A stretch of 64,000 nucleotides of DNA from the NCBI GenBank assembly GCA_019856515.1, contig CP082230.1:2046001-2110000 (forward strand), in the 5' to 3' direction. Source of the stretch: Prolixibacteraceae bacterium (GTDB lineage: Bacteria > Bacteroidota > Bacteroidia > Bacteroidales > Prolixibacteraceae). Made by a program: the position numbers and the translations under genes. Below, one piece after another: positions 41,733 through 54,200 of this stretch (position 1 is its first letter; each line of letters opens with the position of its first letter). The notes below the pieces were generated by a model. That model was not told the DNA's origin. It did not search any database and saw nothing but the letters and a program-made list of their open reading frames with translations.

Positions 41733-44321
41733 ATGAACACAAATCAATTTACAATCAAGGCACAAGAGGCAATATCATATGGTCTTAATGTTGCTAATAG
41801 TAAAGGGAATGCAGCACTAGAGGCTGGACATTTATTAAAAGGTATACTTACAAGTGCTGAAAATATCACGAACTACATCTTTAAAAAGATTGATGTTTCG
41901 GGACAACAAGTAGCAACTCTTCTAGATAAAATAATAGAGAGTTACCCGATTGTATCAGGAGGAGAAGTAAGGGCCTCTAACACAACAAATTCTATTTTAG
42001 TAGAGGCACAGAGCCAAGCACAAAAGATGGGCGATCAATTTGTAAGTGTCGAGCATCTACTGGTAGCTCTGGTCAGGATAAAAAGTGACGTATCCACTCT
42101 TCTAAAAGACGTAGGGGTCAAAGAGAAGGAGTTGATTATGGCAATCAAAGAACTTCGTAAAGGAAAAAGTGTAGATAGCCAAACATCAGAAGATCAATTT
42201 AACTCATTACAGCGTTTCGCGATTAATTTAAATCAGCAAGCACTTAGCGGTAAACTAGACCCCGTTATTGGTAGGGATGAGGAGATCCGTCGTATTCTAC
42301 AAATTCTAAGTCGACGTACAAAGAACAATCCGATTCTGCTAGGGGAACCAGGAACAGGTAAAACAGCAATTGCCGAAGGACTAGCACACCGAATCGTAAG
42401 AGGTGATGTACCTGAGAATCTAAAATCGAAACAGATATTCAGTTTGGATATGGGTGCATTGGTTGCTGGAGCCAAATACAAAGGAGAATTTGAAGAACGA
42501 TTAAAGTCTGTAGTCAATGAAGTGATTCAAGCAGAAGGAGAAGTCATACTATTCATTGATGAAATACACACCCTAGTTGGAGCAGGAAAAGGAGAAGGTG
42601 CAATGGATGCTGCCAACATATTAAAACCAGCATTAGCAAGAGGTGAATTACGATCTATCGGAGCCACAACATTAGATGAGTACCAAAAGTATTTTGAAAA
42701 AGATAAAGCACTAGAGCGACGATTCCAAACAGTGATGGTCAATGAACCCGATACACAAAGTGCCATCTCTATTCTTAGGGGAATCAAAGAGAAGTATGAG
42801 ACACACCATAAGGTAAGAATTAAAGACGAAGCAGTTATTGCTGCAGTGGAGCTCTCAAACCGGTATATTACCGACCGTTTTCTTCCAGACAAGGCCATTG
42901 ACTTAATGGATGAGGCAGCCTCTAAATTACGCTTAGAGATCAACTCAGTACCAGAAGAGATTGACGAGATGGAACGTAAGGTAATGCAACTTGAGATTGA
43001 AAAGGAAGCAATTAAAAGGGAGAATAACGAAGAGAAACTCCAAGAGCTTGAGAGGCTTATTGCGGATCTTCAGGAACAACTCAACTCACAAAAAGCAAAA
43101 TGGAAGAGTGAAAAGCAGACCATTGATGAGATCCAAGAGTGCAAACTAGAGTTAGACAGTCTAAAGAATCAAGCAGACATTGCAGAGAGACAATCTAACT
43201 ACGAACTTGTTGCAGAGATTCGTTACGGTAAGATCAAAGAGACCGAAGAGCGTCTGCGTGAGTTAGAAACAATTGTACATGAGAACCAAGAGGAGTCTCC
43301 TATGATTAAAGAGGAGGTGGATGCCGAGGACATTGCAGATGTAGTAGCGAAATGGACTGGTATTCCTGTAACCAGAATGCTCAAGAGTGACAAAGAGAAA
43401 CTATTACATTTAGAAGATGCCCTACATGAAAGAGTGGTAGGACAAGAGGAGGCGATTATAGCTGTTTCTGATGCAATCAGAAGAAGTAGAGCTGGTCTAC
43501 AAGATGATAAAAAACCAATAGGCTCATTTATATTCCTAGGATCGACAGGAGTCGGTAAGACAGAATTAGCCAAAGCCCTTGCAGACTTTTTATTTGATGA
43601 TGAGAATATGATGACACGAATAGATATGTCCGAATATCAAGAGAAATTCTCTGTCACAAGACTCATCGGATCTCCTCCAGGATATGTTGGATATGATGAA
43701 GGTGGACAGCTAACTGAGGCAGTAAGAAGAAAGCCCTATTCAGTCGTCCTATTTGATGAAATTGAGAAAGCACACCCTGATGTCTTTAACACCTTGTTAC
43801 AGGTTCTAGATGACGGAAGGCTTACGGATAACAAAGGTCGAGTAGTCAATTTTAAGAACACGATTATTATCATGACCTCTAATATTGGTTCAGATATCGT
43901 CCAAGAGAACTTTGCCAAAGTATCTGAAGAGCAAATTAGTGGTGTTATTGAAACCACGAAGAAAGAGCTGCTTGATAGACTAAAACAAAGTGTACGACCT
44001 GAATTTCTAAACAGGATTGATGATGTAATCATGTTTACGCCTCTATTCAAGAAAGATATTGTGGAAATTGTAAGACTACAACTTAGCATCTTACAGGATC
44101 GTTTGATGGCAAATAGAGTAGAGCTTAATGCTACGGATGAAGCTGTTGCTTACCTAGCAGAAGCGGGCTTTGATCTACAGATGGGAGCGAGACCTATAAA
44201 GAGAGAGATCCAAAGATCCGTACTTAATCCGTTATCAAAAGCGATACTCGAAGATAGAGTAACAGCAAACGAGAAGATCTTGCTCGATGTAGAAGATAAC
44301 AAACTAGTATTCAAAAATTAA
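41733..44321 (+). CDS. clpB: ClpB disaggregase
   Basis: An 862-residue AAA+ chaperone read from the ATG at 41733 ([20 protein letters not shown]); a GTG at 41679 would add a non-conserved leader. It has the N domain (two Clp_N repeats), the first ATPase ([25 protein letters not shown]), the middle coiled coil (about residues 400-515), and the second ATPase ([30 protein letters not shown]) with a C-terminal sensor ARPIKREIQ. With DnaK it rescues heat-aggregated proteins. I see no CIRCE element just upstream. Confidence 0.97.
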   Translation: MNTNQFTIKAQEAISYGLNVANSKGNAALEAGHLLKGILTSAENITNYIFKKIDVSGQQVATLLDKIIESYPIVSGGEVRASNTTNSILVEAQSQAQKMGDQFVSVEHLLVALVRIKSDVSTLLKDVGVKEKELIMAIKELRKGKSVDSQTSEDQFNSLQRFAINLNQQALSGKLDPVIGRDEEIRRILQILSRRTKNNPILLGEPGTGKTAIAEGLAHRIVRGDVPENLKSKQIFSLDMGALVAGAKYKGEFEERLKSVVNEVIQAEGEVILFIDEIHTLVGAGKGEGAMDAANILKPALARGELRSIGATTLDEYQKYFEKDKALERRFQTVMVNEPDTQSAISILRGIKEKYETHHKVRIKDEAVIAAVELSNRYITDRFLPDKAIDLMDEAASKLRLEINSVPEEIDEMERKVMQLEIEKEAIKRENNEEKLQELERLIADLQEQLNSQKAKWKSEKQTIDEIQECKLELDSLKNQADIAERQSNYELVAEIRYGKIKETEERLRELETIVHENQEESPMIKEEVDAEDIADVVAKWTGIPVTRMLKSDKEKLLHLEDALHERVVGQEEAIIAVSDAIRRSRAGLQDDKKPIGSFIFLGSTGVGKTELAKALADFLFDDENMMTRIDMSEYQEKFSVTRLIGSPPGYVGYDEGGQLTEAVRRKPYSVVLFDEIEKAHPDVFNTLLQVLDDGRLTDNKGRVVNFKNTIIIMTSNIGSDIVQENFAKVSEEQISGVIETTKKELLDRLKQSVRPEFLNRIDDVIMFTPLFKKDIVEIVRLQLSILQDRLMANRVELNATDEAVAYLAEAGFDLQMGARPIKREIQRSVLNPLSKAILEDRVTANEKILLDVEDNKLVFKN

Positions 44322-44324
44322 AAT

Positions 44325-44356
44325 AAAAAAAGCTGTCAGAGATGACAGCTTTTTTC
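44325..44356. terminator. Bidirectional terminator between clpB and the B12 operon
   Basis: AGCTGTCA / TGACAGCT stem with a GAGA loop, flanked by an A-run on the left and a T-run on the right, so it serves both convergent units. Confidence 0.9.
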
Positions 44357-44423
44357 TTTCATTCATCTTCAATCAAGGACTAACCTTAAATTTAACCATT
44401 ACGATTTAACAAAAGGAAAGAGG

Positions 44424-45551
44424 TCAATTTTGTTCTGGCTTAAAACAAAAAGCACCAGGAATAATACCCACTTTGAAAGTATCTACAGGAGCACCATTTT
44501 TTTCAAACCGATACACTACTCCCTGCTGCTGATAATCTAATGCATTAGCCACATATACCTCACCAGTAACGGGGTCGACAGTTAACCCATAAAAACCACC
44601 ATATTGGGTCGTCGCCTTTGGATTCTCAATAAATAATTCAGGCTCCACAGTTAAAGAGGTAGGCATCCTATATATATGTTTATTTAAAAAATAGATAACA
44701 TCTCTTGTCCCATTTAACTGTACTTCAGAGGGCCAATCTTCTAAATTAAAACGCCACGTTTTCAAAACTTTTCTTGTCTCAGCATCAATACACTGAAGTC
44801 CGGGAGGCTCATATCCATATGGAGATCCCTCATATCCACCATCAGTAATTGTCCAGATACGATTAAATCGATCCATAACTAAGGAGGTAGGCTGTTTCAG
44901 CACTTCTATCTCATCCACTACTTCATCCGTAGTCGTGTCAATCACCAATATTTTATTATCATAACTCCAACAATTAGTAAAGACAAATTGCTTATATTGC
45001 ACCATCTGCTCTGTTGGATGTTGGTAAAACTCAGTATCTTCATTACTAACATTAATCTTGCCCAATATTTTCCCCTCAACAACTCCTGTTGTCTCATAAT
45101 CTCCCAATGGATCAATAACAGCAATAGATTTTGCATACAAATCTGTCACATAGGCCTTATGTGCATCTATAAAGTGAATATATCTAGGAGAAGTAAGTCC
45201 TGTAATCTTTCCTACACACTGAAATGTATTGGTATTAATAACGTATATCTTGCCGCTATTATTCATCACAATATACCCCAATGAATCTCGAATAGCCATA
45301 GATTGTGCAACATCCCCTAATGGAAATCCATTCGTTTCAAAGAACACTAAATTCTGCTCCTTTTTATCCTCCATATCATAATACGATAACGAAGCATTAC
45401 CATACATAAAATTCCCTTCATTTGTAATGAAAAGTCCGGCAGAACGGCTGTTATGATTCATTCGTGTTTTTTGCCACAAGAGGTCATCCTGCATACACGA
45501 ATTGAAGCAAAACAACAAAATCAAAAACCATATTAAACTTATATTCTGCAT
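44424..45551 (-). CDS. btuG: BtuG-like surface lipoprotein (YncE/DUF5074 beta-propeller)
   Basis: A 375-residue lipoprotein: signal and lipobox FNSC with Cys19, followed by acidic residues (MQDD), as in surface-exported lipoproteins of this phylum. The body is a beta-propeller: [70 protein letters not shown]. Family knowledge: BtuG binds cobamides with very high affinity on the cell surface and lids the BtuB transporter. It is the last gene of the riboswitch-controlled operon, 4 nt after btuB, which supports the call. Confidence 0.85.
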   Translation of the reverse strand: MQNISLIWFLILLFCFNSCMQDDLLWQKTRMNHNSRSAGLFITNEGNFMYGNASLSYYDMEDKKEQNLVFFETNGFPLGDVAQSMAIRDSLGYIVMNNSGKIYVINTNTFQCVGKITGLTSPRYIHFIDAHKAYVTDLYAKSIAVIDPLGDYETTGVVEGKILGKINVSNEDTEFYQHPTEQMVQYKQFVFTNCWSYDNKILVIDTTTDEVVDEIEVLKQPTSLVMDRFNRIWTITDGGYEGSPYGYEPPGLQCIDAETRKVLKTWRFNLEDWPSEVQLNGTRDVIYFLNKHIYRMPTSLTVEPELFIENPKATTQYGGFYGLTVDPVTGEVYVANALDYQQQGVVYRFEKNGAPVDTFKVGIIPGAFCFKPEQN

Positions 45552-45555
45552 AAAA

Positions 45556-47556
45556 TTAGATATTTAAGATCATAGTTACACCATAGTTACGACCAGGCAT
45601 AGGACTAAAAAGAATGGAATGATATACCTCATCAAAGAGATTCGATATGGTTAACTTAACCTGTACCATACGATCCCCTTTTTTATATAGACAAGCCCCA
45701 ACATCTAACTCATTCATATGATATGGATAGAGCCATTGACGAACATTAGGCTCATTACTTGTTGTAGTAAACCTCTCACTAAAATAGTTATATTGATAGG
45801 AAATATTCATCCATTTGTAGTCGAACCTAAACCACAAATTCGCTGAATGAACAGGAATATACACCAGTTGTTTCTTATATGATTCATCGCCCCAAATACC
45901 ACTCTTCTCCATATTAATTGAGCGAGTATAAGCATAGTCTCCTCTTATCTTGAGATTAAAATCACCCCAATGCCTATTCCAAAGGAGTTGAGTCTCCACC
46001 CCTTTTGAGATAACATTCTTGACATTCCGAGGTTCCCAATATCCTTTAAAACTAGGAATCCATAAGATCCAATTATCAATATCAGAATAGTATGATGTAA
46101 TGCTCCATTTTAGATGATTATCACCATCACCTAAAACCCCCTTCAACCCAAATTCTGCGGTATGTCCATCTTCAGGTAATAAGTCTGGGTTACCTCCAGG
46201 CTGCCAATAAAGGTCATTCAGTGTGGGACGGTGATAGTTCTTCGAAAAACTACCATGAACAATCAAACCATATGCTTTGCTCACCTTAAAATCAAAGCCC
46301 ACAAACCATATTGGAGAGGAGTAGACATTATCTTGCCATTCGTTTCTTACCTGTCCTGTCACATTTAGCCGTTCACCAAACGATTTTGACAGAGAAGTAT
46401 AGACAGATAACACATCTAAATCTTCCACATAACCTGTTTTCTTTACCGTTTCATAGGTATCTACCCAACTCTTATTAAGATCAACCGATCCCGTAAAATA
46501 AAAGCTCTCTAGAAATTTCGTTGAGTAGGTAACACTATTCTGTAGTTGATATGCGATACTCTTCGAATCGATAGCATTGGTAGCCCCATTGCCTCCCACT
46601 TGGTTTTTTAGTGTATAGAATAACTGCTTTCGTGAACCTCCTGTTTTAACCTCGATCTTACTATCCTCTCCATAGTGCTTCCATTGAACCACCCCACGAT
46701 GTACTTTATCTATTTGGTTATTGACATTCGTATCTTCAAGCCCTTCATTTGATATCACTGTGGGAATACCTCGATCGGCATACTGCCCCCAATAACATGC
46801 AGATACTACATCCTTATCACTAGGTCGCCAATACAACTCTTGCATCAATCCATACTTCAAATATTCTCCGTTTTTATAGGTATCCACAGGGTGTATAAAC
46901 TCTCCAGTATTGGGGTCAATATGATCAAAGTTTTGTCGATTAAGAAAGGGATAATCATTCTTTGATTGACTATGATAGAAACGGGTTTTAGACTGCACCT
47001 TCTTAGACCCAAAACCTATGGAAGCATACTCCTGATATGTATGGTAGTCTCCAACAAATTGAACATATCTTGCCTCAAAAGGATCACTCCATTGCACCTT
47101 ATTGTTTAGGTTTACGACACCTCCTAATCCACCACTCTGCGAAGCAATAGAAGCACCTCCATGCTCTAAAGAGACAGCATCTACAAAGAACACTGGAATC
47201 AATGAAAAATCAACCATTCCTGTCATAGGCGAATTGATATTCAACCCATTCCATCGAACCTGTGTATGGGAAGCCGCAGTACCTCTAAACGAAGCACTAG
47301 CCAATGCCCCATTTCCTTTTGTCTTAATAAAAATAGGCGTATTTTCTGACAGTAGTGTCGATAAAGAGCTTCTGATATTTTTACTCATCACAGTCGAGTC
47401 CACATTACTCTTAACCATACCAGCCTCTTCTACGTTGAAAATATACTTGGCATAGACTGGAACATCTTGTGTCACGATGATAGTATCCACTTCACTCTGA
47501 GCAAGCAATATACAACTCCACAACATCAACACCAATAACCCTCTGATCTTCTTCAT
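45556..47556 (-). CDS. btuB: BtuB-like TonB-dependent cobalamin receptor
   Basis: A 666-residue outer-membrane receptor. After the signal peptide a Ton box DTIIVTQ (residues 24-30) resembles that of E. coli BtuB. The plug follows with [37 protein letters not shown] and [12 protein letters not shown]. The barrel ends with an aromatic C-terminus (YGVTMILNI). Its position between BtuG and the T9SS protein under a cobalamin riboswitch identifies cobamides as the cargo. Confidence 0.9.
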   Translation of the reverse strand: MKKIRGLLVLMLWSCILLAQSEVDTIIVTQDVPVYAKYIFNVEEAGMVKSNVDSTVMSKNIRSSLSTLLSENTPIFIKTKGNGALASASFRGTAASHTQVRWNGLNINSPMTGMVDFSLIPVFFVDAVSLEHGGASIASQSGGLGGVVNLNNKVQWSDPFEARYVQFVGDYHTYQEYASIGFGSKKVQSKTRFYHSQSKNDYPFLNRQNFDHIDPNTGEFIHPVDTYKNGEYLKYGLMQELYWRPSDKDVVSACYWGQYADRGIPTVISNEGLEDTNVNNQIDKVHRGVVQWKHYGEDSKIEVKTGGSRKQLFYTLKNQVGGNGATNAIDSKSIAYQLQNSVTYSTKFLESFYFTGSVDLNKSWVDTYETVKKTGYVEDLDVLSVYTSLSKSFGERLNVTGQVRNEWQDNVYSSPIWFVGFDFKVSKAYGLIVHGSFSKNYHRPTLNDLYWQPGGNPDLLPEDGHTAEFGLKGVLGDGDNHLKWSITSYYSDIDNWILWIPSFKGYWEPRNVKNVISKGVETQLLWNRHWGDFNLKIRGDYAYTRSINMEKSGIWGDESYKKQLVYIPVHSANLWFRFDYKWMNISYQYNYFSERFTTTSNEPNVRQWLYPYHMNELDVGACLYKKGDRMVQVKLTISNLFDEVYHSILFSPMPGRNYGVTMILNI

Positions 47557-47609
47557 TACAGAAATAAAAGTAGGGGCTTTATAAACGATAAAGCCCCGAT
47601 ATATAAAAA

Positions 47610-50057
47610 CTATTTCTTAATAAACTTCAATGTCTCTTTCGTACCATTCTCTTCCACAACTAAGAAGTAGATACCACTTGGAACTTGCTGCATTGAGATC
47701 ACTTGATCACTGTTATAATTATGGATTCTTCCAATAGCGCCACCCACACTACTATAAACAGTTATCTCAGCATGAGAAACACCATGTACCCTTACCTCCT
47801 CAACAGTAGGATTAGGATAAACATAAATTGAAGCTGTTGCTTTTTCGATTACTGGAGTACTTTTATTCGGTGTTACCTTTATTACAAAATCTCTTGTAAT
47901 TTCACGGTTCTCAGCCCATGTACAGCTAATAGTTACCTCCCCATCTTTAACACCAGTCAACAGACCTGCATCATCAATCGTTGCAATACTATTGTCATCA
48001 CTACTCCACTCCAATATTTGGTTCGTATTAGGAACCCCTTGACTTAGTACATATGCCTCAAATTGAAACTTCTGACCAACAAACACCACCCCTTTATTCT
48101 GGATAGGATAGGCACCAACATTCTCAGGCTGGTTACTTACAATACAGTCCGTCACACCCACAATTGAGGGATCAGACTTAGTCGCACATATACCTGAAAC
48201 TTCAGTAGACACTTCACCCAATGCTGCTCCATGTTGTAGAACTCCATTATAGACACATACGAAATCTATCTGATCTAATACAACATGATTACCACTCTTA
48301 TCATAAGCCCAATTTATATCAAATGCATCCCCTCCAAAACCTTCTTGAACTCCGAAAGTATATGGGTTATCGGGGATATAAGCCTTGTTTGACAACTTAT
48401 TAAAAGGAGTATTATCCGCATAACCATAGTCAAAAGATGCATTCACAACATAAGATTTAATAGAGGTACGTGATTTCAAACGTGTTCCTTTTAACGTATA
48501 TTGATCTTGAGATATATCTGGAAAATTCTTAGCTTCGGGATAATGATTTTGCTTATGAAACATAACCATATATTTAACAACCCCTGACTCTCCATCAGAT
48601 GTGACATAAGGGATATCAGCTAATCCTTCAGGATTGGTATAAGTAACTGAGTAGTCCCTCTTTGTTGTATTCAAATAGTGATCACTCCCACGTAATTCAT
48701 ACCATGTATCATCCGCTACACCGTTACCATTTTCATCTTTCATGACTTTAACAATACCAGGCTCAGAACTTCCAGAGAATGGATTTCCAATAATTGTAAA
48801 ATCCACACCATAAGGGTTATCCTTATGATTCAATATTGGGCTATCAAATCCATAGACGATATACCCACCCCATGCTCCTAGTGTAACCAGACGTCGTCCA
48901 AAAGGATTAACAACACGATTACCTAAAGTAAGCTCAGCAATACTTTTTAGACCAAAACTGGAGGTGTTCACAAACTGTCCTGGTGCAGGACAATACTCGA
49001 TTAACTTCGTTGGATAATTAGGTTCAAAACTATCTAAAATACTACGCTTCAACATCCTATCATCATCACTTTTCGCCACACAAACAGGGGTAGAACCAAA
49101 AGATGAAACCCACAGTGAATTTGTACCGTTGTATGAAGTTGATGAAAGTGTTGTAAACCATGTTCCTGCATTTGCCTCCATTATCTTCTGATATTTAGAA
49201 GGTGATGAATAATCATATCGAACAACGCTACATTGTTCACTATAACTATTTACATTCCAATATAGAACATCATCACTATCAAAAACACAATCATACATGC
49301 CATGATCCAAATTTGCCAAAGAGATACCATCTTCAATTCCTAATACTTTCTGTGAGTTCGTTGAGATGTCCGAATACTCCCACATATATAGACCAAAGTC
49401 GTTATTTGAAAGATCATATGATCCACAAACAATGGCACCATTTGATGAAATAGCCAAACCACATGAATTACCTGGAATCTCAATTACTTTCTTAGGAGCA
49501 GCACTGCCATCTAACGGTAACATCCAGATACTATTTGTATCATCAATGCCATTCCAATCAGAATAACCCAATCCAGATATAAACATCTTATCCTCATAAA
49601 TCTCAAGATCAAAGTTACATGCTAACTTTGCGATTTGAGTCCATTCTCCGGTAGAAATATCCACTTTATAGATATAGTCTTCTTGATTTCCATAAACAGT
49701 AAAACCTAAATAAACAGAGTTATTCGAAGAACTATATTTCAAAAACGAGGGATAAGAAGCTTGTGCCTCTAAAACATCACTTTGAAAGGAGATTGTACCA
49801 TCTGAGATCAATGACCCGATCACCTTTCCATCTTTAAATGTATAGACATGATCCTCGACAACAGCATACACTGAAGATACGTTATCCAGAGTTTGTAATG
49901 AACGGTAGCCATTAAAAAAACGATAGGAACTATTCGCCTCTGTAGGGACAATATTCTCTCTTTGCCCTTGAAGTTTCTCAATAAGCTGAAAACGATTTTG
50001 TGCTTGTAGGTTAGTGACAAGCATCAGTAAGAATACGAAAGCGTATATTTTTTTCAT
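47610..50057 (-). CDS. T9SS-sorted surface protein of the cobalamin operon (815 aa)
   Basis: A signal peptide (MKKIYAFVFLLMLVTNLQAQ) leads into a region of propeller-like repeats (residues about 40-360: GISLANLDHGMYDCVFD, DVLYWNVNSYSEQ). The central domain (about 380-650) is the block I know from Bacteroidota proteins encoded beside BtuB: LGAWGGYIVYGFDSPI, VDFTIIGNPFSGSSEPGIVK, DENGNGVADDTWYEL, GYADNTPF, LDQIDFVCVY. A BIG2-type Ig domain (WSSDDNSIATIDDAGLLTGV) and a T9SS sorting domain (YPNPTVEEVRVHG, GIYFLVV) end the protein. It is first in the operon and probably captures cobamides on the surface. Confidence 0.8.
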   Translation of the reverse strand: MKKIYAFVFLLMLVTNLQAQNRFQLIEKLQGQRENIVPTEANSSYRFFNGYRSLQTLDNVSSVYAVVEDHVYTFKDGKVIGSLISDGTISFQSDVLEAQASYPSFLKYSSSNNSVYLGFTVYGNQEDYIYKVDISTGEWTQIAKLACNFDLEIYEDKMFISGLGYSDWNGIDDTNSIWMLPLDGSAAPKKVIEIPGNSCGLAISSNGAIVCGSYDLSNNDFGLYMWEYSDISTNSQKVLGIEDGISLANLDHGMYDCVFDSDDVLYWNVNSYSEQCSVVRYDYSSPSKYQKIMEANAGTWFTTLSSTSYNGTNSLWVSSFGSTPVCVAKSDDDRMLKRSILDSFEPNYPTKLIEYCPAPGQFVNTSSFGLKSIAELTLGNRVVNPFGRRLVTLGAWGGYIVYGFDSPILNHKDNPYGVDFTIIGNPFSGSSEPGIVKVMKDENGNGVADDTWYELRGSDHYLNTTKRDYSVTYTNPEGLADIPYVTSDGESGVVKYMVMFHKQNHYPEAKNFPDISQDQYTLKGTRLKSRTSIKSYVVNASFDYGYADNTPFNKLSNKAYIPDNPYTFGVQEGFGGDAFDINWAYDKSGNHVVLDQIDFVCVYNGVLQHGAALGEVSTEVSGICATKSDPSIVGVTDCIVSNQPENVGAYPIQNKGVVFVGQKFQFEAYVLSQGVPNTNQILEWSSDDNSIATIDDAGLLTGVKDGEVTISCTWAENREITRDFVIKVTPNKSTPVIEKATASIYVYPNPTVEEVRVHGVSHAEITVYSSVGGAIGRIHNYNSDQVISMQQVPSGIYFLVVEENGTKETLKFIKK

Positions 50058-50304
50058 CGCTCAATTATAAAAATGATTTTAGAGCAATAAGCAATGAAAT
50101 CCCTACAACATACCTACCCATGTGAGATAAATATACATTTACCAAACCATTGTAGACATGTTATTGAAATGTATGCCTTTGCTACTTAATAATTAAAAAT
50201 CTATTTTCTACAGTAGCAATGACCTGACTGAAGTGCGCGCGCCAACGTAATTCATTGTGAAGTACTGATCCTCCGCCTGTTCTCCGCAGACTGTAGAAAT
50301 CTTT

Positions 50305-50497
50305 ATTACAATGGCAGGTCTTCTGACTTATCCCAATCACTAGAACCTTCCCATTCCAAAATAGAACAGTGGTCTGTCTCTAGCAATCTTGATCGATATC
50401 TAAATCGAACAGGATTCACAGCAGCGGGAACTGTTACCGATTCTAACGGTATTCCCTTTTAATTCTCAGGTAATAAATTACCATCGAGAAACCAATG
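50305..50497 (-). promoter_or_regulatory. Cobalamin riboswitch, minus strand
   Basis: The minus strand carries the aptamer core: AAAAGGGAATACCGTTAGAA, then CGGTAACAGTTCCCGCTGCT, the CCACTG and GGGAAGG segments, and GTCAGAAGACCTGCC (the 3' conserved box, 50327-50313). It lies about 250 bp upstream of the T9SS protein gene and should shut the operon down when adenosylcobalamin is abundant. Confidence 0.92.
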
Positions 50498-50888
50498 ATG
50501 ACACAAATGTATAAAAAGTTATCTGACAAATTAACTTTTATTATCATGGATTTAATAAATCAACAAAATATATTCTATCACTTAACATTAAACCATAAAT
50601 TCAAAATGAAGTACAACTCGACTCATAAAGTCACTAGCACAAAACAACTTATATCAGCCCCACATTACCTCTTCTCATATAATTTACAATCAATGAAGAG
50701 GCATATTGTATATAACCCAACAAAGGCATCTAAAATAAATCAATCCCAAAACGACGAACACCCTCAATAATAGGATATAGAGGTCCTATTTAATATTACA
50801 TCATGAAAATACTGTAAAATAGAGACATTCATCATACTGTATAAGTGCAACAATTTTATACATTTGTACACATTATTACAAAAAACAC

Positions 50889-51080
50889 AATTAGTAGGTA
50901 TCATCATTAGCTCTATCTCGATAGAGTTATACTGATTTAAAATGGGAATCTAGTGTAAATCTAGAACAGTACCCGCTGCTGTAATGCTATGTTTAAAACA
51001 AAATAACAATAACCCCACTGGGAGAGATCTTGGGAAGGGAATATTTTGTGAGTAGCTAAGTCAGAAGACCTGCCACTATT
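50889..51080 (+). promoter_or_regulatory. Cobalamin riboswitch, plus strand
   Basis: The core AATGGGAATCTAGTGTAAAT, AACAGTACCCGCTGCTGTAA, GGGAAGGG and GTCAGAAGACCTGCC (51060-51074) match the cobalamin aptamer. A GGCAGGT at 51130-51136 can pair with ACCTGCC (51068-51074), a likely expression-platform switch. It lies 200 bp before the giant gene. Confidence 0.92.
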
Positions 51081-51281
51081 GGTAAAATGCATTTATAAAC
51101 ACCTTCGGGAGCTAGGGTGATCGCATTAGGGCAGGTACTATTTTAAATCATTATTCGAAGACCTCTTTCTATTATTATAGAAGAGAGACGACTATTGCAT
51201 GGTGACCGACTTTCCCTATTATTGAATAAGATCACTCCTTCCTCTCAAAGGATAAATCAACATAGTTCTTATTCAAAAATC

Positions 51282-54200
51282 ATGAAAAAAAACCTACTTT
51301 TATTACTCACCCTCCTAAGCATCTCTTTGAGTAGCTATGCACAAGAGTATCTAGAGAGTTTTGAAGACCCCAACTGTTTAACCCAAAACAATTGGACCCT
51401 CATCCATGGAGGAGGAGACTCCCAATGGGAGATTGACTCTAATGGACATACTGGAGATCATGCCATATCAATTAATTCATCAAGAGTTACCAATGATGAC
51501 TTCTTGGTCTGCCCTTTGGTAGAAGTAAAGGAAGGCAGTACCTTCTCTTTTTGGGCAAAAAGTCAATACAGCTTTTCAAAAGAGAGTTTTACTGTCTATA
51601 TCACAGAAGCATCCCCTAGCAGGTCAAACTTCAAGACAATCCTAGAAGAGGTAAACGCCGTTCCTCAGAACTATCAAGAATACACCTACTCCTTGGATTC
51701 ATATATAGGCAAACAGGTCTACCTTACAATTCACGCTACATCAGCAAACAACTACAAGCTATTTATTGATGATGTAACACTTCCCCAAAAGCATATCCCT
51801 AAAGTTGCCCCAAACACACCAGAGCTCACACTTCCTGTCCATGAACAAACAGAGATAGATATAACGACAGAACTCAAATGGAACAAAGTCCCTTTTACAG
51901 GGAACTATTTGGTCTCACTAGGAACAACTACAGAGGCAAATAATATTTTTGATAATAAAGAGGTTACTGCCTCACAATTAAAAATAAAAGATCTAGACTA
52001 CAATCAACAATACTATTGGAAAGTTACGGCTAAAAACAGCTATGGTAGTAGCCCAGAATCAACCACGCTGACCTTCACCACCATGGATGATCCGACTGTA
52101 ACGCTATTTCCTTGGAAAGAAGCGTTTGAGTCCAAGAAATTCCCTCCTCTAGGGTGGAGAACGATCAATATAGACAAGGATGCAAAACAGTGGATAAGAA
52201 ACTTATTTTCTGGAGTATCAAACTCCAAATGTGCAAGTATCAATGGATATTCACTTTCTGACGACTGGTTGATCTCACCCCCTCTTCAACTCCCTAACTC
52301 TGCCCTGCTGAAGTATGCAGCAAAAACTTACGGCAGTCAGATAGAAGTAGCTATCTCTACATCGGGCAATGAACCTGAAGAGTTCGAAATAATTCATACC
52401 CAAAAGACCACAGGAACATACCAAGATTACCTATTAGATCTGTCAAAATATCAAGGACAGAGAGTATTTATCGCATTCCATCACAAGGCAAACCAAGCTC
52501 TTGACTTGGATGATATCTCGATCAAAACAGGAACCCCCGTCCAGTTAAATGAGATAAACTACAGTTCTCCTGTAAATTCATCCATGGCAAGAGGAAGTAT
52601 AGACCAACTGCTCACAAGAATTGACCTCGATCTAACAGGAGAAGTAGGAACGGTACCACTTGAGACTCTTCAACTGAAAGTCACTCCCAATAAAGCGGTG
52701 AAGAAGCTAAAGATATTCCACACAAGATCCGACCAGTTTAAGGATCAAACACTATGGAAAGAGCATATCATTACTGAAGATAACCAGCAACAAATCACAT
52801 TTGACCAGCAACTAGAGAAAGGCAAAAACTATTTATGGGTCACTGCGGACATCCATCAAGAGTTGGCCTTTGGAACTGAAATTCAAGCGATCCCGTTTAG
52901 TGTGGAAGTGGACAAAACAGAATATCTGTTTGAAAACAACGCAAGCTACAAGGCAAGGCAAGTGATGAATATGGTCCACCTCACTTCTGGTAACAAGATT
53001 ATCAGCGTAGACAAATCTCTATCCTTCTTTGATGATGGTGGAGTAGACCAGAACTATAGCGAAAACTTTGAAGGCACAGTCACTTTCCAACCTAAACACA
53101 AAGAAAAGATCATCGCCATCGAATTCAATCAGTTCGATATATTCAACACATCGAGTACAGGTAAGAACGACCTCTTTGAAGTATATAAAGGAGCCTCTAA
53201 GGACCCTAAAAATCTTATTGGAACATACTCTAAGATGCCTCCAATTATTGAGTCAGAGAGCTTAGGTGGAGCATTAACCATATATTTCAAAGTAAAAACT
53301 TCACTACCAAGATCAGGATGGGAAGCAACTGTTAAAGAGGTGACTGCACAAACAATGACGGTGGCTTCGATCAAAGGGATAGCTCCAGAAAACAAGCTAT
53401 TCAAACCGGCAGACAACAACGTGCTCCTAACAGGAATACATGTTATAACCAGCCATACGGCATCACCACTTCATCTTACCTCTATACCATTCAAACTAGC
53501 CGATAATAAAGTCCTAGACAACATATCTCGACTCTATCTTGTTACTTCAGGAGTAAAAAAGAGTCCTCTAAACATTGCACCTATTTCGACCATTGAACTC
53601 ACAAGCCAAACGGGTCAGATAGATGTAGATATTCCTCTCTCTTCAGGCGATAACTACTTTTGGATTCTTGCTGACATCAAACCAACTGCCAAGAACAATG
53701 AGAAGTTCTCACTGTCACTAACAGAACTTAACTTTAGAACAATCCAATCCCCATTAACACTACATGAAGAGTTTGATATTTCGACAGACTTTACAATGCC
53801 TGAATCGGGTTCACACACCGTGAATGTCGGAACTGAAAGTATCCGTTTTACCGACAGTGGAAAAGATAAAAAGCACAAGGCAGATGACAACACGACAGTA
53901 ACCTTTGTACCTAAAAATGCAGGCGAGAAAGTTAGAATCTCCTTTAAAGACTTTGATCTGAACTATAGTAGTAGTGCATATTACGGAACGAAATCCGTTT
54001 TTGTAATCTACGACGGAGCAACAAAGACCACTCCTCTTTTCACCTTAAGTAGTCTCAATAGAACTACAGGGCCAGAAAAAGCCATCACCTCCACTAGCGA
54101 TGACGGCTCTCTAACCGTACACTTTATTGCAAAAACACGAAGTAGTTCCTATACCAAAGAGGGGTGGGACGCCATCGTTCAATCTGTAAAAGATGAACCC

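Noticed and set aside
50495..50770. Plus-strand 91-codon frame between the two riboswitches
   Set aside because: AT-rich, low-complexity sequence rich in Lys, Asn, Ser and His with no protein-like pattern, lying in the region that must hold two promoters.
51195..51281. Start of the giant protein at 51195
   Set aside because: The extra 29 residues would bury the signal peptide that begins at the ATG at 51282.
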